From Oxalobacter formigenes (lineage in GTDB: Bacteria > Pseudomonadota > Gammaproteobacteria > Burkholderiales > Burkholderiaceae_D): a stretch of DNA of 26,468 nt. Below, in pieces: positions 16,587-24,436 of this stretch (position 1 is its first letter; each line of letters begins with the position of its first letter). The DNA lies in assembly GCA_019424645.1 (NCBI GenBank), contig JAHYZB010000073.1, positions 1,606 to 28,073 on the forward strand, given 5' to 3'. Both the position numbers and the translations under genes were made by a program. A model generated the notes under the pieces. It saw only the letters and a program-made list of their open reading frames with translations, was not told the origin of the DNA and searched no databases.

Positions 16587-17279
16587 TCAGGAAATCAGGT
16601 TGGCTGCTTGCAGCAAACTGGACACCGTGGCGTCCGGATTCATTTCACCCACAGGTTTTCCGTAATTATAACCATATGGAACCATAAATAGCGAACATCC
16701 TGCAGCCCGCGCTGCCTGTGCGTCATTGACAGAGTCCCCGATCGCCACAGCCTGTGTCGGCGAGTAGCCAAATTTTTTGCAGGCCATCTGCATCGGGAAA
16801 GGATCAGGTTTTTTGACCAGAAACGTATCAGAACAGTAAATCAGATTGAAGTAGGAATAAAGCCCGTTTTTTGCCAACAGGGGTTCTGTGAATATGGAAG
16901 GTTTATTGGTGACGCAGGCGATATTCTTCCGTTTTTCTTTCATAAGCTGCAATCCCTCACGGACTCCCGGGAAAACCGTGCTGTGTTCGCCATTGACGAT
17001 ACGGTAATACTTGTAAAACAGTGTCATGGCAATATCCATCGTTTTCTCGACTTCATCGGACTCAAGATGAACCGAAAGGGTACATCTGACGAGATTTTGA
17101 GTGCCTCGGCCGACAAACATCCGTATCGAGGCGACCTCGACAGGCGGCAAGGTCGGTTCACTGAGCATGCTGTTTAAAGCAACGTCGAGATCGGGTACCG
17201 AATCGATCATCGTGCCATCGAGGTCGAGGATGATGACATGAATGTCTTTCAATGGATTTTTCTCTGAGATGGCGGTCAT
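16587..17279 (-). CDS. gph: Phosphoglycolate phosphatase (HAD family)
   Basis: Gph hydrolyses 2-phosphoglycolate, a product of DNA repair and oxygenase side reactions. The 230-residue protein has the HAD motif I VIILDLDGTMIDSVPDL with Asp19 (nucleophile) and Asp21, motif II ACVTNKPS near 120, and motifs III/IV KKPDPFPMQMACKKF and VAIGDSVNDAQAARAAG near 185. A helical cap domain lies between motifs I and II. It starts four bases after the rpe stop and is followed by the trp leader. Gene order rpe-gph-trpE is common in Burkholderiales, which supports gph over other HAD phosphatases. Confidence 0.9.
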   Translation of the reverse strand: MTAISEKNPLKDIHVIILDLDGTMIDSVPDLDVALNSMLSEPTLPPVEVASIRMFVGRGTQNLVRCTLSVHLESDEVEKTMDIAMTLFYKYYRIVNGEHSTVFPGVREGLQLMKEKRKNIACVTNKPSIFTEPLLAKNGLYSYFNLIYCSDTFLVKKPDPFPMQMACKKFGYSPTQAVAIGDSVNDAQAARAAGCSLFMVPYGYNYGKPVGEMNPDATVSSLLQAANLIS

Positions 17280-17283
17280 GATC

Positions 17284-17964
17284 TTAGCTCAATCTGGGAG
17301 TGACAGAGGCCAGCCGTTCGCGCATTTCCCTTATGACACGAGCGTAATCCGGCTGGTTGAAGATGGCGGACCCGGCCACGAAAGTATCAGCGCCTGCAGC
17401 CGCTATTTCCGCGATATTGTCTACTTTGACGCCACCGTCGACTTCAAGCATGATTTGTCGGCCAGACGAATCGATCATGGCGCGCACCGTTTCGATTTTT
17501 TTCAGGGCATGCGCAATGAACGACTGGCCTCCGAATCCGGGGTTGACCGACATGATGAGAATAAGGTCGAGCTTGTCCATGACATGAAGCAGGTAATCCA
17601 GTGGTGTCGCCGGATTAAATACCAGACCTGCCTTACAACCATTGTCATGAATCAACTGCAAGGTACGGTCGATGTGTTCTGATGCTTCTGGGTGGAACGA
17701 GATAATGTTCGCACCCGCCTTGGCGAAATCAGGAATGATGCGATCGACAGGTTTTACCATGAGATGAACGTCAATGGGGACATCGACATGAGGCCTGATT
17801 GCAGCGCAAACCATGGGGCCCATTGTCAGATTCGGGACATAATGATTGTCCATCACATCGAAATGGATCATGTCGGCGCCAGCCTTGACGACGTTGCGGA
17901 CTTCGTTGCCCAGTTCGGCAAAGTCGGCGGAAAGAATACTGGGTGCAATGCGGTATTGGGTCAT
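17284..17964 (-). CDS. rpe: Ribulose-phosphate 3-epimerase
   Basis: Rpe interconverts ribulose 5-phosphate and xylulose 5-phosphate in the pentose phosphate pathway. The 226-residue TIM barrel has the expected segments: IAPSILSADFAELGNEV at the N-terminus, MIHFDVMDNHYVPNLTMGP with metal ligands His34 and Asp36, DVHLMVKPVD near 65, SVNPGFGGQSFI near 145, and LEVDGGVKVDNI with the catalytic-type Asp near 178. The phosphate-binding GADTFVAGSAIF closes the barrel. It is the first gene of the minus-strand series and is divergent from apaG across 131 bases, where its promoter should lie. Confidence 0.96.
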   Translation of the reverse strand: MTQYRIAPSILSADFAELGNEVRNVVKAGADMIHFDVMDNHYVPNLTMGPMVCAAIRPHVDVPIDVHLMVKPVDRIIPDFAKAGANIISFHPEASEHIDRTLQLIHDNGCKAGLVFNPATPLDYLLHVMDKLDLILIMSVNPGFGGQSFIAHALKKIETVRAMIDSSGRQIMLEVDGGVKVDNIAEIAAAGADTFVAGSAIFNQPDYARVIREMRERLASVTPRLS

Positions 17965-18095
17965 GTAAATAGTAAAATCGATTTCAGAAAGTTTTATTTT
18001 ATACCGGTTGATTCATCAAGAACTTTGGTTAGCCGCAAATTAAGGGGTTTTGTATCAATCCATAATGAATTTTATTTTTCAATAAGAGGGTTGAG

Positions 18096-18470
18096 ATGAG
18101 TTCTGATTTACTCGATGTCTCTGTGACGACAAGATATATAGACGATCAGTCCGCCCCTGATCGGGACAGTTATGTGTTTACTTATTCAGTGACCATCAAA
18201 AATAAAGGGCAGGTTGGGGCGCAACTGATTGCGCGCCACTGGGTCATTACGGATGCCAATAATCATGTTGAGGAGATTCGCGGTCTTGGTGTGGTTGGAC
18301 GCCAGCCATTGTTAAAGCCCGGAGAAGAATTCGAATATACCAGTGGTACGTCTCTGGCGACACCGCAGGGATCAATGCAGGGAGAGTTTTTGTGTGTAAC
18401 TGAGCAGGGCGAGCAGTTCAATGTGGAGATTCCGGAATTTTTGTTATCTTTACCCAGAACGCTTCACTGA
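18096..18470 (+). CDS. apaG: ApaG (Co2+/Mg2+ efflux-associated) protein
   Basis: ApaG is a small soluble FnIII-like beta-sandwich protein. In enterobacteria it is linked to ApaH and to cobalt/magnesium phenotypes, but its biochemical role is unclear. The 124 residues carry the family signatures YVFTYSVTIKNKGQVGAQLIARHWVITD, EEIRGLGVVGRQPLLKPGE, FEYTSGTSLATPQGSMQGEF and a C-terminal PEFLLSLP. A good ribosome site (AGAGGG) lies nine bases before the ATG. It is divergent from rpe. No apaH or rsmA (ksgA) gene is nearby, so it is separated from its enterobacterial partners, as is usual in Burkholderiales. Confidence 0.95.
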   Translation: MSSDLLDVSVTTRYIDDQSAPDRDSYVFTYSVTIKNKGQVGAQLIARHWVITDANNHVEEIRGLGVVGRQPLLKPGEEFEYTSGTSLATPQGSMQGEFLCVTEQGEQFNVEIPEFLLSLPRTLH

Positions 18471-18526
18471 GCGGATTTAGTTTGATGTTTTAAAGGGAAA
18501 AGAATGTCGTGCCTGTTTTATTTACC

Positions 18527-18532
18527 TATAAT
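18527..18532 (+). promoter_or_regulatory. Possible -10 element upstream of mltA
   Basis: A perfect TATAAT lies 69 bases before the mltA start chosen here. No convincing -35 box is seen 16-18 bases upstream, so the site would be weak or activator-dependent. Confidence 0.3.
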
Positions 18533-18601
18533 GGTGCACATTGGCGAACTCTGGTGAGTGAGATCGCGGTTCTGATTGAGTAAGCAATGTGGATATCCAT
18601 C

Positions 18602-19774
18602 ATGTCATTTAAACGTCTTTTTCCTTATTTCATTTTGGGATGTCTGTCCCTTTTACTCGCTTCATGTACGACAACGCCGCCAACGACACCGGAAGAGCCC
18701 GGGGAGACATTTACCGAAGGGCGTCATCAGGTTTCATTTTCGGATATTCCCGGATGGAATGACGACGATGTCAGGGAAGCCTGGCCCGCTTTCATGAATT
18801 CCTGTCGTGCTCTCGGAAAAAAAGAACAATGGCGCGACATCTGTCAGGATGCCCGGTCGATTGACGCCAATGATGGTCTTGCCGTCAGACATTTTTTTGA
18901 ATCGAATTTCGTGCCCTATCGTGTTGTCGGTGAAAACGGCTCCGAAACGGGTATGGCAACCGGTTATTACGAGCCTTTGCTCAAAGGCAGCCGTGCCAGA
19001 AAAGGAGTTTACAAGACAGCTTTGTATCGTGAACCTTCCGATCTTTTGACGATCGATATGGCGAGTGCCTATCCCCAGTTAAAGGGACTTCGTCTGAGGG
19101 GAAAACTGGAAGGGAACCGCGTCGTTCCCTATGAAACCCGTGGCGATCTGGAAAAATCGAACAAACTCGCAGGCAATGAAATTGTCTGGGTCGATGACGC
19201 TCTGGATGCTTTCTTTCTGGAAATTCAAGGCTCGGGCCGTGTTTATATCCCGGAAACAAACGAAACCATTCGTGTTGCTTATGCCAATCAGAACGGACGT
19301 CCTTATCGTTCCATCGGGCGTTATCTCATCGATAAGGGAGAGCTGAAACCGGGGCAGGCATCCGCGCAGCAAATCAAAAAATGGCTAAAGAACAATCCGC
19401 GACGTTTTCGTGAAGTGCTCGACTCCAATCCGAGTTATGTCTTTTTCAGGGAAGAAAAAATCAGTGATCCCAGTGTAGGTCCTAACGGCGCACAAGGCGT
19501 TCCCCTTACGCCGGAGCGTTCCATTGCTGTCGATCCTCGTTATGTCCCGCTGGGCACACCAGTATTCATTGACACCACCCGGCCTTACAGTACGACTCCA
19601 CTTAAAAAGCTGGTGATGGCACAGGATACTGGCGGAGCGATTAGAGGACCGGTTCGGGCTGATTATTTCTGGGGATTCGGCAATGAAGCCGGTGAACAGG
19701 CGGGCAAGATGAAGCAGAAACTGAAAGTCTGGCTGCTGTTACCCAGACAGCCAGACGGGAAGACAGGAAACTGA
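18602..19774 (+). CDS. mltA: Membrane-bound lytic murein transglycosylase A
   Basis: MltA is an outer-membrane lipoprotein that cleaves peptidoglycan glycan strands to form 1,6-anhydro ends. The start chosen is the ATG at 18602 (MSFKRLFPYFILG), giving 390 residues with a lipoprotein signal peptide whose lipobox LLAS-C places the lipidated Cys at 22. An ATG 15 bases upstream is also possible. The MltA domain follows (FEIQGSGRVYIP-like segment near 205, seen as FFLEIQGSGRVY). The C-terminal 3D domain shows SIAVDPRYVPLGTPVF and VMAQDTGGAIRGPVRADYFWG, containing the catalytic-type Asp of the DTGGAI motif. Its end is convergent with uspA, only seven bases away. Confidence 0.95.
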   Translation: MSFKRLFPYFILGCLSLLLASCTTTPPTTPEEPGETFTEGRHQVSFSDIPGWNDDDVREAWPAFMNSCRALGKKEQWRDICQDARSIDANDGLAVRHFFESNFVPYRVVGENGSETGMATGYYEPLLKGSRARKGVYKTALYREPSDLLTIDMASAYPQLKGLRLRGKLEGNRVVPYETRGDLEKSNKLAGNEIVWVDDALDAFFLEIQGSGRVYIPETNETIRVAYANQNGRPYRSIGRYLIDKGELKPGQASAQQIKKWLKNNPRRFREVLDSNPSYVFFREEKISDPSVGPNGAQGVPLTPERSIAVDPRYVPLGTPVFIDTTRPYSTTPLKKLVMAQDTGGAIRGPVRADYFWGFGNEAGEQAGKMKQKLKVWLLLPRQPDGKTGN

Positions 19775-19781
19775 AGTTGAA

Positions 19782-20219
19782 TTAGCGGTAAACCAGAACA
19801 GGAACGTGAGCGGTCGCGAGAACTTTCTGGGTTTCGCTGCCGATGAAAAGCTTGTTCAAGCCTTTTCGGCCGTGAGAAGCCATAAAGATACAATCGCAAT
19901 CGTGCTCGTCAGCGATGCGGACGATTTCTTCATTCGGTTTCGTCGATTGCGCGACAACGGTTTCGCAGGGAACTCCGGCTTCTTCAGCCATTTCTGCGAT
20001 CCGTTTCACTCTTGACTGGGCAGAAAGTTGTTCGCGAAGCAGATAATCGGATTCGGTGGACTTGGTCAGGGCTTCTATCTGATTGAATGAAAGGGGTTCT
20101 GCAACAGAAAGGCCAACGATTTTGCAACCTGAATGAGATGCTGCAAACTGGATGGCAGCCATGATGGCTTTTTCGGAAAGGACAGTGCCATCACTTGGCA
20201 CAAGTATTTTTCTGTACAT
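19782..20219 (-). CDS. Universal stress protein, UspA family
   Basis: A single-domain UspA protein of 145 residues, cytosolic and probably dimeric. The N-terminal strand MYRKILVPSDGT ends in the conserved Asp that contacts ATP. The C-terminal ATP-binding motif GxxG(9x)G(S/T) appears as GRKGLNKLFIGSETQKV, so this is the nucleotide-binding subtype. IFMASHG precedes it, and the chain ends in the usual VPVLVYR. The ribosome site is excellent (GGAGG seven bases before ATG). It is convergent with mltA. The stress or metabolic signal that induces it cannot be read from the sequence. Confidence 0.92.
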   Translation of the reverse strand: MYRKILVPSDGTVLSEKAIMAAIQFAASHSGCKIVGLSVAEPLSFNQIEALTKSTESDYLLREQLSAQSRVKRIAEMAEEAGVPCETVVAQSTKPNEEIVRIADEHDCDCIFMASHGRKGLNKLFIGSETQKVLATAHVPVLVYR

Positions 20220-20369
20220 AAAACCTCCATAATCAATGATGAAAACAGGGTGCCACTATTGATGTGACGAGTCCATGATGTGAGTCAAGATGGTGCACCG
20301 GAACAACTTTTTAAAATTCATTGTGCCCTAAAATAAATGATATGCTTTTACGAGAAAGGAGATGTTTGT

Positions 20370-20636
20370 ATGCAAGAAATTAAAGATAAACTCGACCAGA
20401 TCCAGACGCACCTGTCTTCAACGGAACAGGTTGATCCTGCCTTGAAACAGGAATACAGGGAGCTGGATGACAATATCCGGAAAATGATGGCAGTCAAAAA
20501 TGAAAGTGCAGCAAGTGACCTCGCCATTATGGATAGCGATGCCAGACGGATTGCAACCAAATTTGAAGTGAAGCATCCGCATGTCGGTGGACTGATCCGC
20601 CAGCTTGCAGACATTCTCCAGAGTATGGGCGTCTGA
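20370..20636 (+). CDS. DUF4404 family small protein
   Basis: An 88-residue acidic helical protein. The start is ATG 20370 (MQEIKDKLDQIQ), chosen because AAGGAGA lies seven bases upstream; an in-frame ATG at 20337 has no such site. The pattern matches DUF4404: an N-terminal amphipathic helix (EIKDKLDQIQTHL), a central coiled region (QEYRELDDNIRKMM), and a conserved C-terminal block (ATKFEVKHPHVGGLIRQLADILQSMGV). Function is unknown in the family, which is widespread in beta- and gammaproteobacteria. It is a single-gene unit with its own terminator directly after the stop. Confidence 0.78.
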   Translation: MQEIKDKLDQIQTHLSSTEQVDPALKQEYRELDDNIRKMMAVKNESAASDLAIMDSDARRIATKFEVKHPHVGGLIRQLADILQSMGV

Positions 20637-20643
20637 TAAAGCG

Positions 20644-20672
20644 AAGGAGTGCGAGCGATCGCACTCCTTTTA
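20644..20672 (+). terminator. Intrinsic terminator after the DUF4404 gene
   Basis: A perfect 11-bp stem (20644-20654 with 20659-20669) has a four-base GCGA loop and is followed by a short T-run. It starts eight bases after the stop codon and separates this gene from the AT-rich region before priA. Confidence 0.88.
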
Positions 20673-20768
20673 CGTATTTTGATAGCATAAAACCTTGAAA
20701 AATAATGATTTGGGCCGTGCGCGAAAACCGATGAGAAATGTCAATGTTTTTCTGATAAAAAAGTGCAC

Positions 20769-20964
20769 TTATGCACAAAGTCACAAAATTGAAATAAACA
20801 AAATTTTTTTTTTATTATTTCCATGTAATTTTTAAGTTATTGATTTTAAAAGATAATTTTTTTGCATTCCGGATGAGCAAATTATTGAAAGGCGCATAAA
20901 TACTAGGGTAGTCAGCTGTCAATACCTGATTTTCCACAATGTTATCCACAGACTTTGTGGATAG
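20769..20964. other. oriC-like region: DnaA boxes, AT-rich tract, IHF-like site
   Basis: Three matches to the DnaA box consensus TTWTNCACA lie on the plus strand: TTATGCACA (20769-20777), TTTTCCACA (20930-20938) and TTATCCACA (20942-20950, the perfect box). A one-mismatch box lies on the minus strand at 20956-20964 (CTATCCACA), forming an 8-bp inverted repeat with the perfect box. Between them, bases 20781-20860 hold only 10 G/C in 80. Within that tract, 20833-20845 matches the IHF consensus WATCAANNNNTTR exactly on the minus strand. The 385-base gap between the DUF4404 gene and priA contains no credible gene. It may be the chromosome origin, a DnaA-titrating site, or DnaA control of priA. 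Confidence 0.5.
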
Positions 20965-21021
20965 CTGAAAAAGATCTTACAAATTCGAAGCTTAGCCACA
21001 CTCTGCAGGGTTTACATTAAG

Positions 21022-23055
21022 TTGATACAGCATCGCATCGTTCAGGTTGTTCTTGATACGCCTCTTGACTTTTATTTTGACTATCGCTACCCGGCTGAAG
21101 CGGAAAATTTTCCGTCTCCCGGGATCGGCATGCTGGTCGTTGTCCCCTTCGGCCGTCGTGAAGAAGTCGGGCTTGTCGTTGAGGTGAAAGAAGAGTCTGA
21201 AATCGATGAAAACAAATTGAAAGACGTTGTGTGCGTTATCGGTGAGATTCCTCCCTTGCGAACAGACTGGATCGAGTTATGCCGCTTTGCCGCCGGATAT
21301 TACCAGCGTCCTCTGGGTGAGGTCGCGTTGCCGTCCATCCCGAAGAATGTCCGTGCCAATAAAAAGCTTGCCTTGAAACGTGCCCTCAAGGCGGCTGTCC
21401 AGACTGTCGGGAATGCTGAAGCGACAAACAAAGAAAAACCTGTTCTGCTAAAGGCCCAAAAAGATGCGGTTTCGGCCATTGTACAGACTCAGGGATTCAG
21501 AACGTTCGTCCTTTATGGCGTGACCGGTAGTGGAAAGACGGAAATATATCTTCAAGCCATAGAAGAAAAACTGAATCAGTCAAATGATGTGCAGGTTCTG
21601 ATCATGGTGCCGGAAATCAATCTGACGCCGCAGCTGGAAATATCGGTCAGATCGCGTTTTCCCGGTGTTTCCATCGCAACTCTGCATAGCCGCCTGACGG
21701 AAAGCGAACGGCTGAAAAACTGGTTGCAGATTCATACCGGAGCGGCACGGATTGTCCTGGGTACACGTCTGGCGATTCTTGCGTCAATGCCGAAATTAGG
21801 TCTGATCGTTGTCGATGAAGAACACGATCCTTCATACAAGCAACAGGAAGGTTTGCGATATTCCGCACGGGATCTGGCCGTCTGGCGTGCCAATCAACTG
21901 GGTATTCCTGTCGTGCTGGGGTCTGCAACGCCCTCACTTGAAAGCTGGCAACACGTATTATCTGGCCGATACGTCAAACTGGAATTGCCTGAGCGGGCTG
22001 TCAAGGATGCTGTTTTGCCTGCTATCAGATTAATCGACGCTACGAGAGAGCCTCTTCAAAACGGTTTTTCACCGTCACTGATCAGTGCGATCAGGCGGCG
22101 TCTGGAAAAGGGTGAGCAGTCACTTTTGTTTTTGAACAGGCGTGGATATGCCCCCGTCATTACGTGCGAAGCCTGCGGCTGGATCAGCGTTTGTGAACGT
22201 TGTACCGCCTATATGGTTTATCACAAGTCCCATCGTTTGCTGCGTTGCCATCACTGTGGGCTGGAACGACCTATACCGCGTATCTGTCCGGATTGTGGAA
22301 ATGTTGACTTGCAGACCCTGGGAAGGGGAACGCAACGAATCGAGGAGGGATTGAACAGCACCTTTCCAGATGCACGAATATTGAGAATCGATGCTGATTC
22401 GACACGTAAAAAAGGCAGTCTGGAAACGGCGCTTGAAATGGTTCACAAAGGTGAAATCGATATTGTGATTGGGACACAAATGATATCGAAGGGGCACGAT
22501 TTCCAGAATATGACACTGGTGGGTGTCCTGAATCCGGATACGGCCCTTTTTTCGCACGATTACCGTGCAGGAGAACGCCTGTTCTCGCAACTCATGCAGG
22601 TAGCCGGGCGGGCAGGCCGGGGAGGAGTATCTGAAGATGGCAACAGGAGTGAAGTGCTGATTCAGACGCGTTATCCCATGCATCCTTTATATCAGGCGGC
22701 ACTGACACATGATTACGGCAATTATGTTACTGATTTATTGGCGGAAAGGCAGAATGCGGGATTGCCGCCGTTCGGCTTTCAGGTGCTTCTTCTGGCTGAA
22801 GCCAGAAAGGTGGAAAATGCGCTCGATTTCTTGCGGCAGGCCATAGAAGCGATTCCCGAGCCGGAGGCTGTCATCATCAATGAACCGATACCAATGGCAA
22901 TGATGCGGATTGCCAATGTCGAACGGGCACAACTTTTGATTGAATCAACTTCAAGAGGCAGATTGCAGGGGATGCTTAAAGAATGGATACCGGTCTTGCG
23001 AAATATGAAGACCGGCATCCGTTGGCATATCGAAGTCGACCCGATGTCGATTTAA
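21022..23055 (+). CDS. priA: Primosomal protein N' (replication restart helicase PriA)
   Basis: PriA recognises stalled forks and D-loops and reloads the replisome through PriB/DnaT-type partners and DnaB. The 677-residue protein has an N-terminal 3'-end-binding domain (about 1-105) and helicase core motifs: Walker A GVTGSGKT at 166-173, DEEH at 265-268, LGSATPSLESW near 305 and QVAGRAGRGG near 530. Two zinc sites appear as CEACGWISVCERC and CHHCGLERPIPRICPDCG between about 385 and 430. The TTG at 21022 is the predicted start, reading MIQHRIVQVVLDTPLD, which fits the family N-terminus. In many Burkholderiales priA follows hemE; here the upstream region is the DnaA-box-rich intergenic space. 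Confidence 0.95.
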   Translation: MIQHRIVQVVLDTPLDFYFDYRYPAEAENFPSPGIGMLVVVPFGRREEVGLVVEVKEESEIDENKLKDVVCVIGEIPPLRTDWIELCRFAAGYYQRPLGEVALPSIPKNVRANKKLALKRALKAAVQTVGNAEATNKEKPVLLKAQKDAVSAIVQTQGFRTFVLYGVTGSGKTEIYLQAIEEKLNQSNDVQVLIMVPEINLTPQLEISVRSRFPGVSIATLHSRLTESERLKNWLQIHTGAARIVLGTRLAILASMPKLGLIVVDEEHDPSYKQQEGLRYSARDLAVWRANQLGIPVVLGSATPSLESWQHVLSGRYVKLELPERAVKDAVLPAIRLIDATREPLQNGFSPSLISAIRRRLEKGEQSLLFLNRRGYAPVITCEACGWISVCERCTAYMVYHKSHRLLRCHHCGLERPIPRICPDCGNVDLQTLGRGTQRIEEGLNSTFPDARILRIDADSTRKKGSLETALEMVHKGEIDIVIGTQMISKGHDFQNMTLVGVLNPDTALFSHDYRAGERLFSQLMQVAGRAGRGGVSEDGNRSEVLIQTRYPMHPLYQAALTHDYGNYVTDLLAERQNAGLPPFGFQVLLLAEARKVENALDFLRQAIEAIPEPEAVIINEPIPMAMMRIANVERAQLLIESTSRGRLQGMLKEWIPVLRNMKTGIRWHIEVDPMSI

Positions 23056-23070
23056 ACGATTGGTGCGCCT

Positions 23071-23958
23071 TTACAGCAATGCCGGGTTGTCATGAATGCG
23101 TTGTTCCCTTTTTTCCTGAGCGGACAAGGAAGAAGGATCGATGACCTTGCGCTGGCGTGCGGAACGTTTGTCTGTCGATTTTGCCTGTGCCAGGGTAGAT
23201 ACTTTCGATCCGCTGGCAATGGCCTTCAGCATCTTGTATTCCCCGATGACTTTGTTGCCATATCCGTTGTCATGGCTCATCTGGGCTGCGCCAACATAAG
23301 TTTTGAGCGCACGTTCGACGCTACCAGTCTGTCTGACATACTCTTTCAGTATTCTGGAGCCGACCTTGATATTGACGACAGTATCCAGAGCGTATTGAAC
23401 GCCGCCGTGATCTTCAAATTTATCGGCGTGCACTTTTGCCATGACCTGCATCAGGCCCTGGGCGCCCATCGAGCTTTCGGCATATGGGTTGAAACGCGAT
23501 TCAATAGCCATGACAGCCAGAATCAGATGCGGATCAAGCCCGATGTCGAATGCGGTCTTGTAAGCGGTTGTCACAAAAAGATTGGAAGCCTTATTGGCAA
23601 TTTTGTAGCGTTTGGAAATCCATGAAGCGACTCTTTGTTTTTGCTTCAATTCATCCAGTTTTGAATGTTCTTCTTTTTGCTGTGCCGTCAATACATCTGT
23701 TTTTGCCCAGTTTGGCGTTTCAGCAGCTGTACCGGGTGCGCTGGAGGCGTGTGCTTCCTTGATTGGAAGGGACTCGCTGACACCTTTGGCGAATTCCGGT
23801 TTGACACACAACAGTGTGATGCCGACGAGCATCAGGCTGGCGAAAAACATCCACATTCTGGGATGTGTATGAATGAACAGTTTTTTCTGACCGATCAAAT
23901 TGTGTGCTTTAACTTTCAAATTCTGAAAATACAAATTTTTAAAAAAATCCTGAAACAT
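23071..23958 (-). CDS. SLT-domain lytic transglycosylase
   Basis: A membrane-anchored murein transglycosylase of about 295 residues. I chose ATG 23958 because GGGAG sits six bases upstream; the frame opens at a GTG four codons earlier. One N-terminal membrane helix (about 35-52) is followed by a Ser/Ala/Lys-rich linker with a possible coiled coil (about 90-115). The SLT domain follows from about 120: catalytic-type Glu153 in LILAVMAIESRFNP, then SSMGAQGLMQVM and LKTYVGAAQMSH near 225. The C-terminal 50 residues are basic and low in complexity. It is convergent with priA, with 15 bases between stops. Its 5' region (to 24180) holds several small inverted repeats. The cysteine in the membrane helix does not sit in a proper lipobox. 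Confidence 0.9.
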   Translation of the reverse strand: MFQDFFKNLYFQNLKVKAHNLIGQKKLFIHTHPRMWMFFASLMLVGITLLCVKPEFAKGVSESLPIKEAHASSAPGTAAETPNWAKTDVLTAQQKEEHSKLDELKQKQRVASWISKRYKIANKASNLFVTTAYKTAFDIGLDPHLILAVMAIESRFNPYAESSMGAQGLMQVMAKVHADKFEDHGGVQYALDTVVNIKVGSRILKEYVRQTGSVERALKTYVGAAQMSHDNGYGNKVIGEYKMLKAIASGSKVSTLAQAKSTDKRSARQRKVIDPSSLSAQEKREQRIHDNPALL

Positions 23959-24436
23959 GAAAACTCCCACGGATTTGAAACGGTGTCAAAACGAACAAAA
24001 CAAAAGAAGGTTTCTTCTGTCTGCTGGCATCGTTCTTCCGAATTATTTCCATTTATGTCTTGTGGACAGTAAACGGATGAACTCAATGGAGTTGCAGTTT
24101 TCTCGAGAGGTTGAGCTTCGCAACCGTTAAACTACAAAAAAAGGCTCTTTGCCTACCTGAGAGTTCTTGATGTGCCACCATCGAATTAAGTCTGTTTTCG
24201 ATATGCAATGACGTGCATCAATTTATTGAATGGTATATTTGGTTTTGAAAAACAATTTGTTATGAAACTGGGCGCATTTTATGTGTGGTTTTATATCAAG
24301 TCAATTATAAAGAAGGCTATTTGTATTCTTTATAATTATATATAAAAAGATGGGAAATGATATAAAAATCATTGGAATCATATGCTTATGAATTATTTGT
24401 GGGCAGGAAACTTCGGAAAAATTTAAGAGAAAATAA
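23959..24436. other. 478-base non-coding region between the SLT gene and ubiD
   Basis: This divergent intergenic region holds no believable gene. The left half (about 23960-24180), read on the minus strand as the SLT gene leader, contains small stems: GGTTG/CAACC near 24107-24125, AACTC/GAGTT near 24080-24095, and AGGC/GCCT with a seven-base U-run (24136-24154). The right half is very AT-rich and contains inverted repeats upstream of ubiD (24303-24337, 24356-24373). The promoters of both genes must be here, but no clear pair of -35/-10 boxes stands out. Confidence 0.6.
24303..24337. repeat. 12-bp perfect inverted repeat upstream of ubiD
   Basis: AATTATAAAGAA (24303-24314) and its exact complement (24326-24337) flank an 11-base spacer. 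The centre is 117 bases before the ubiD start. It could be an operator for a dimeric regulator or a transcript hairpin. A smaller repeat, AATGAT/ATCATT (24356-24361, 24368-24373), follows it. Confidence 0.7.

Noticed and set aside
24140..24175. A glycine-riboswitch-like 3' segment (ACTCTCAGGTA on the minus strand)
   Set aside because: The upstream GGAGAG and GCCGAAGGNGCAA parts of the aptamer are missing, and the following gene is a murein enzyme. The match is probably a short coincidence.
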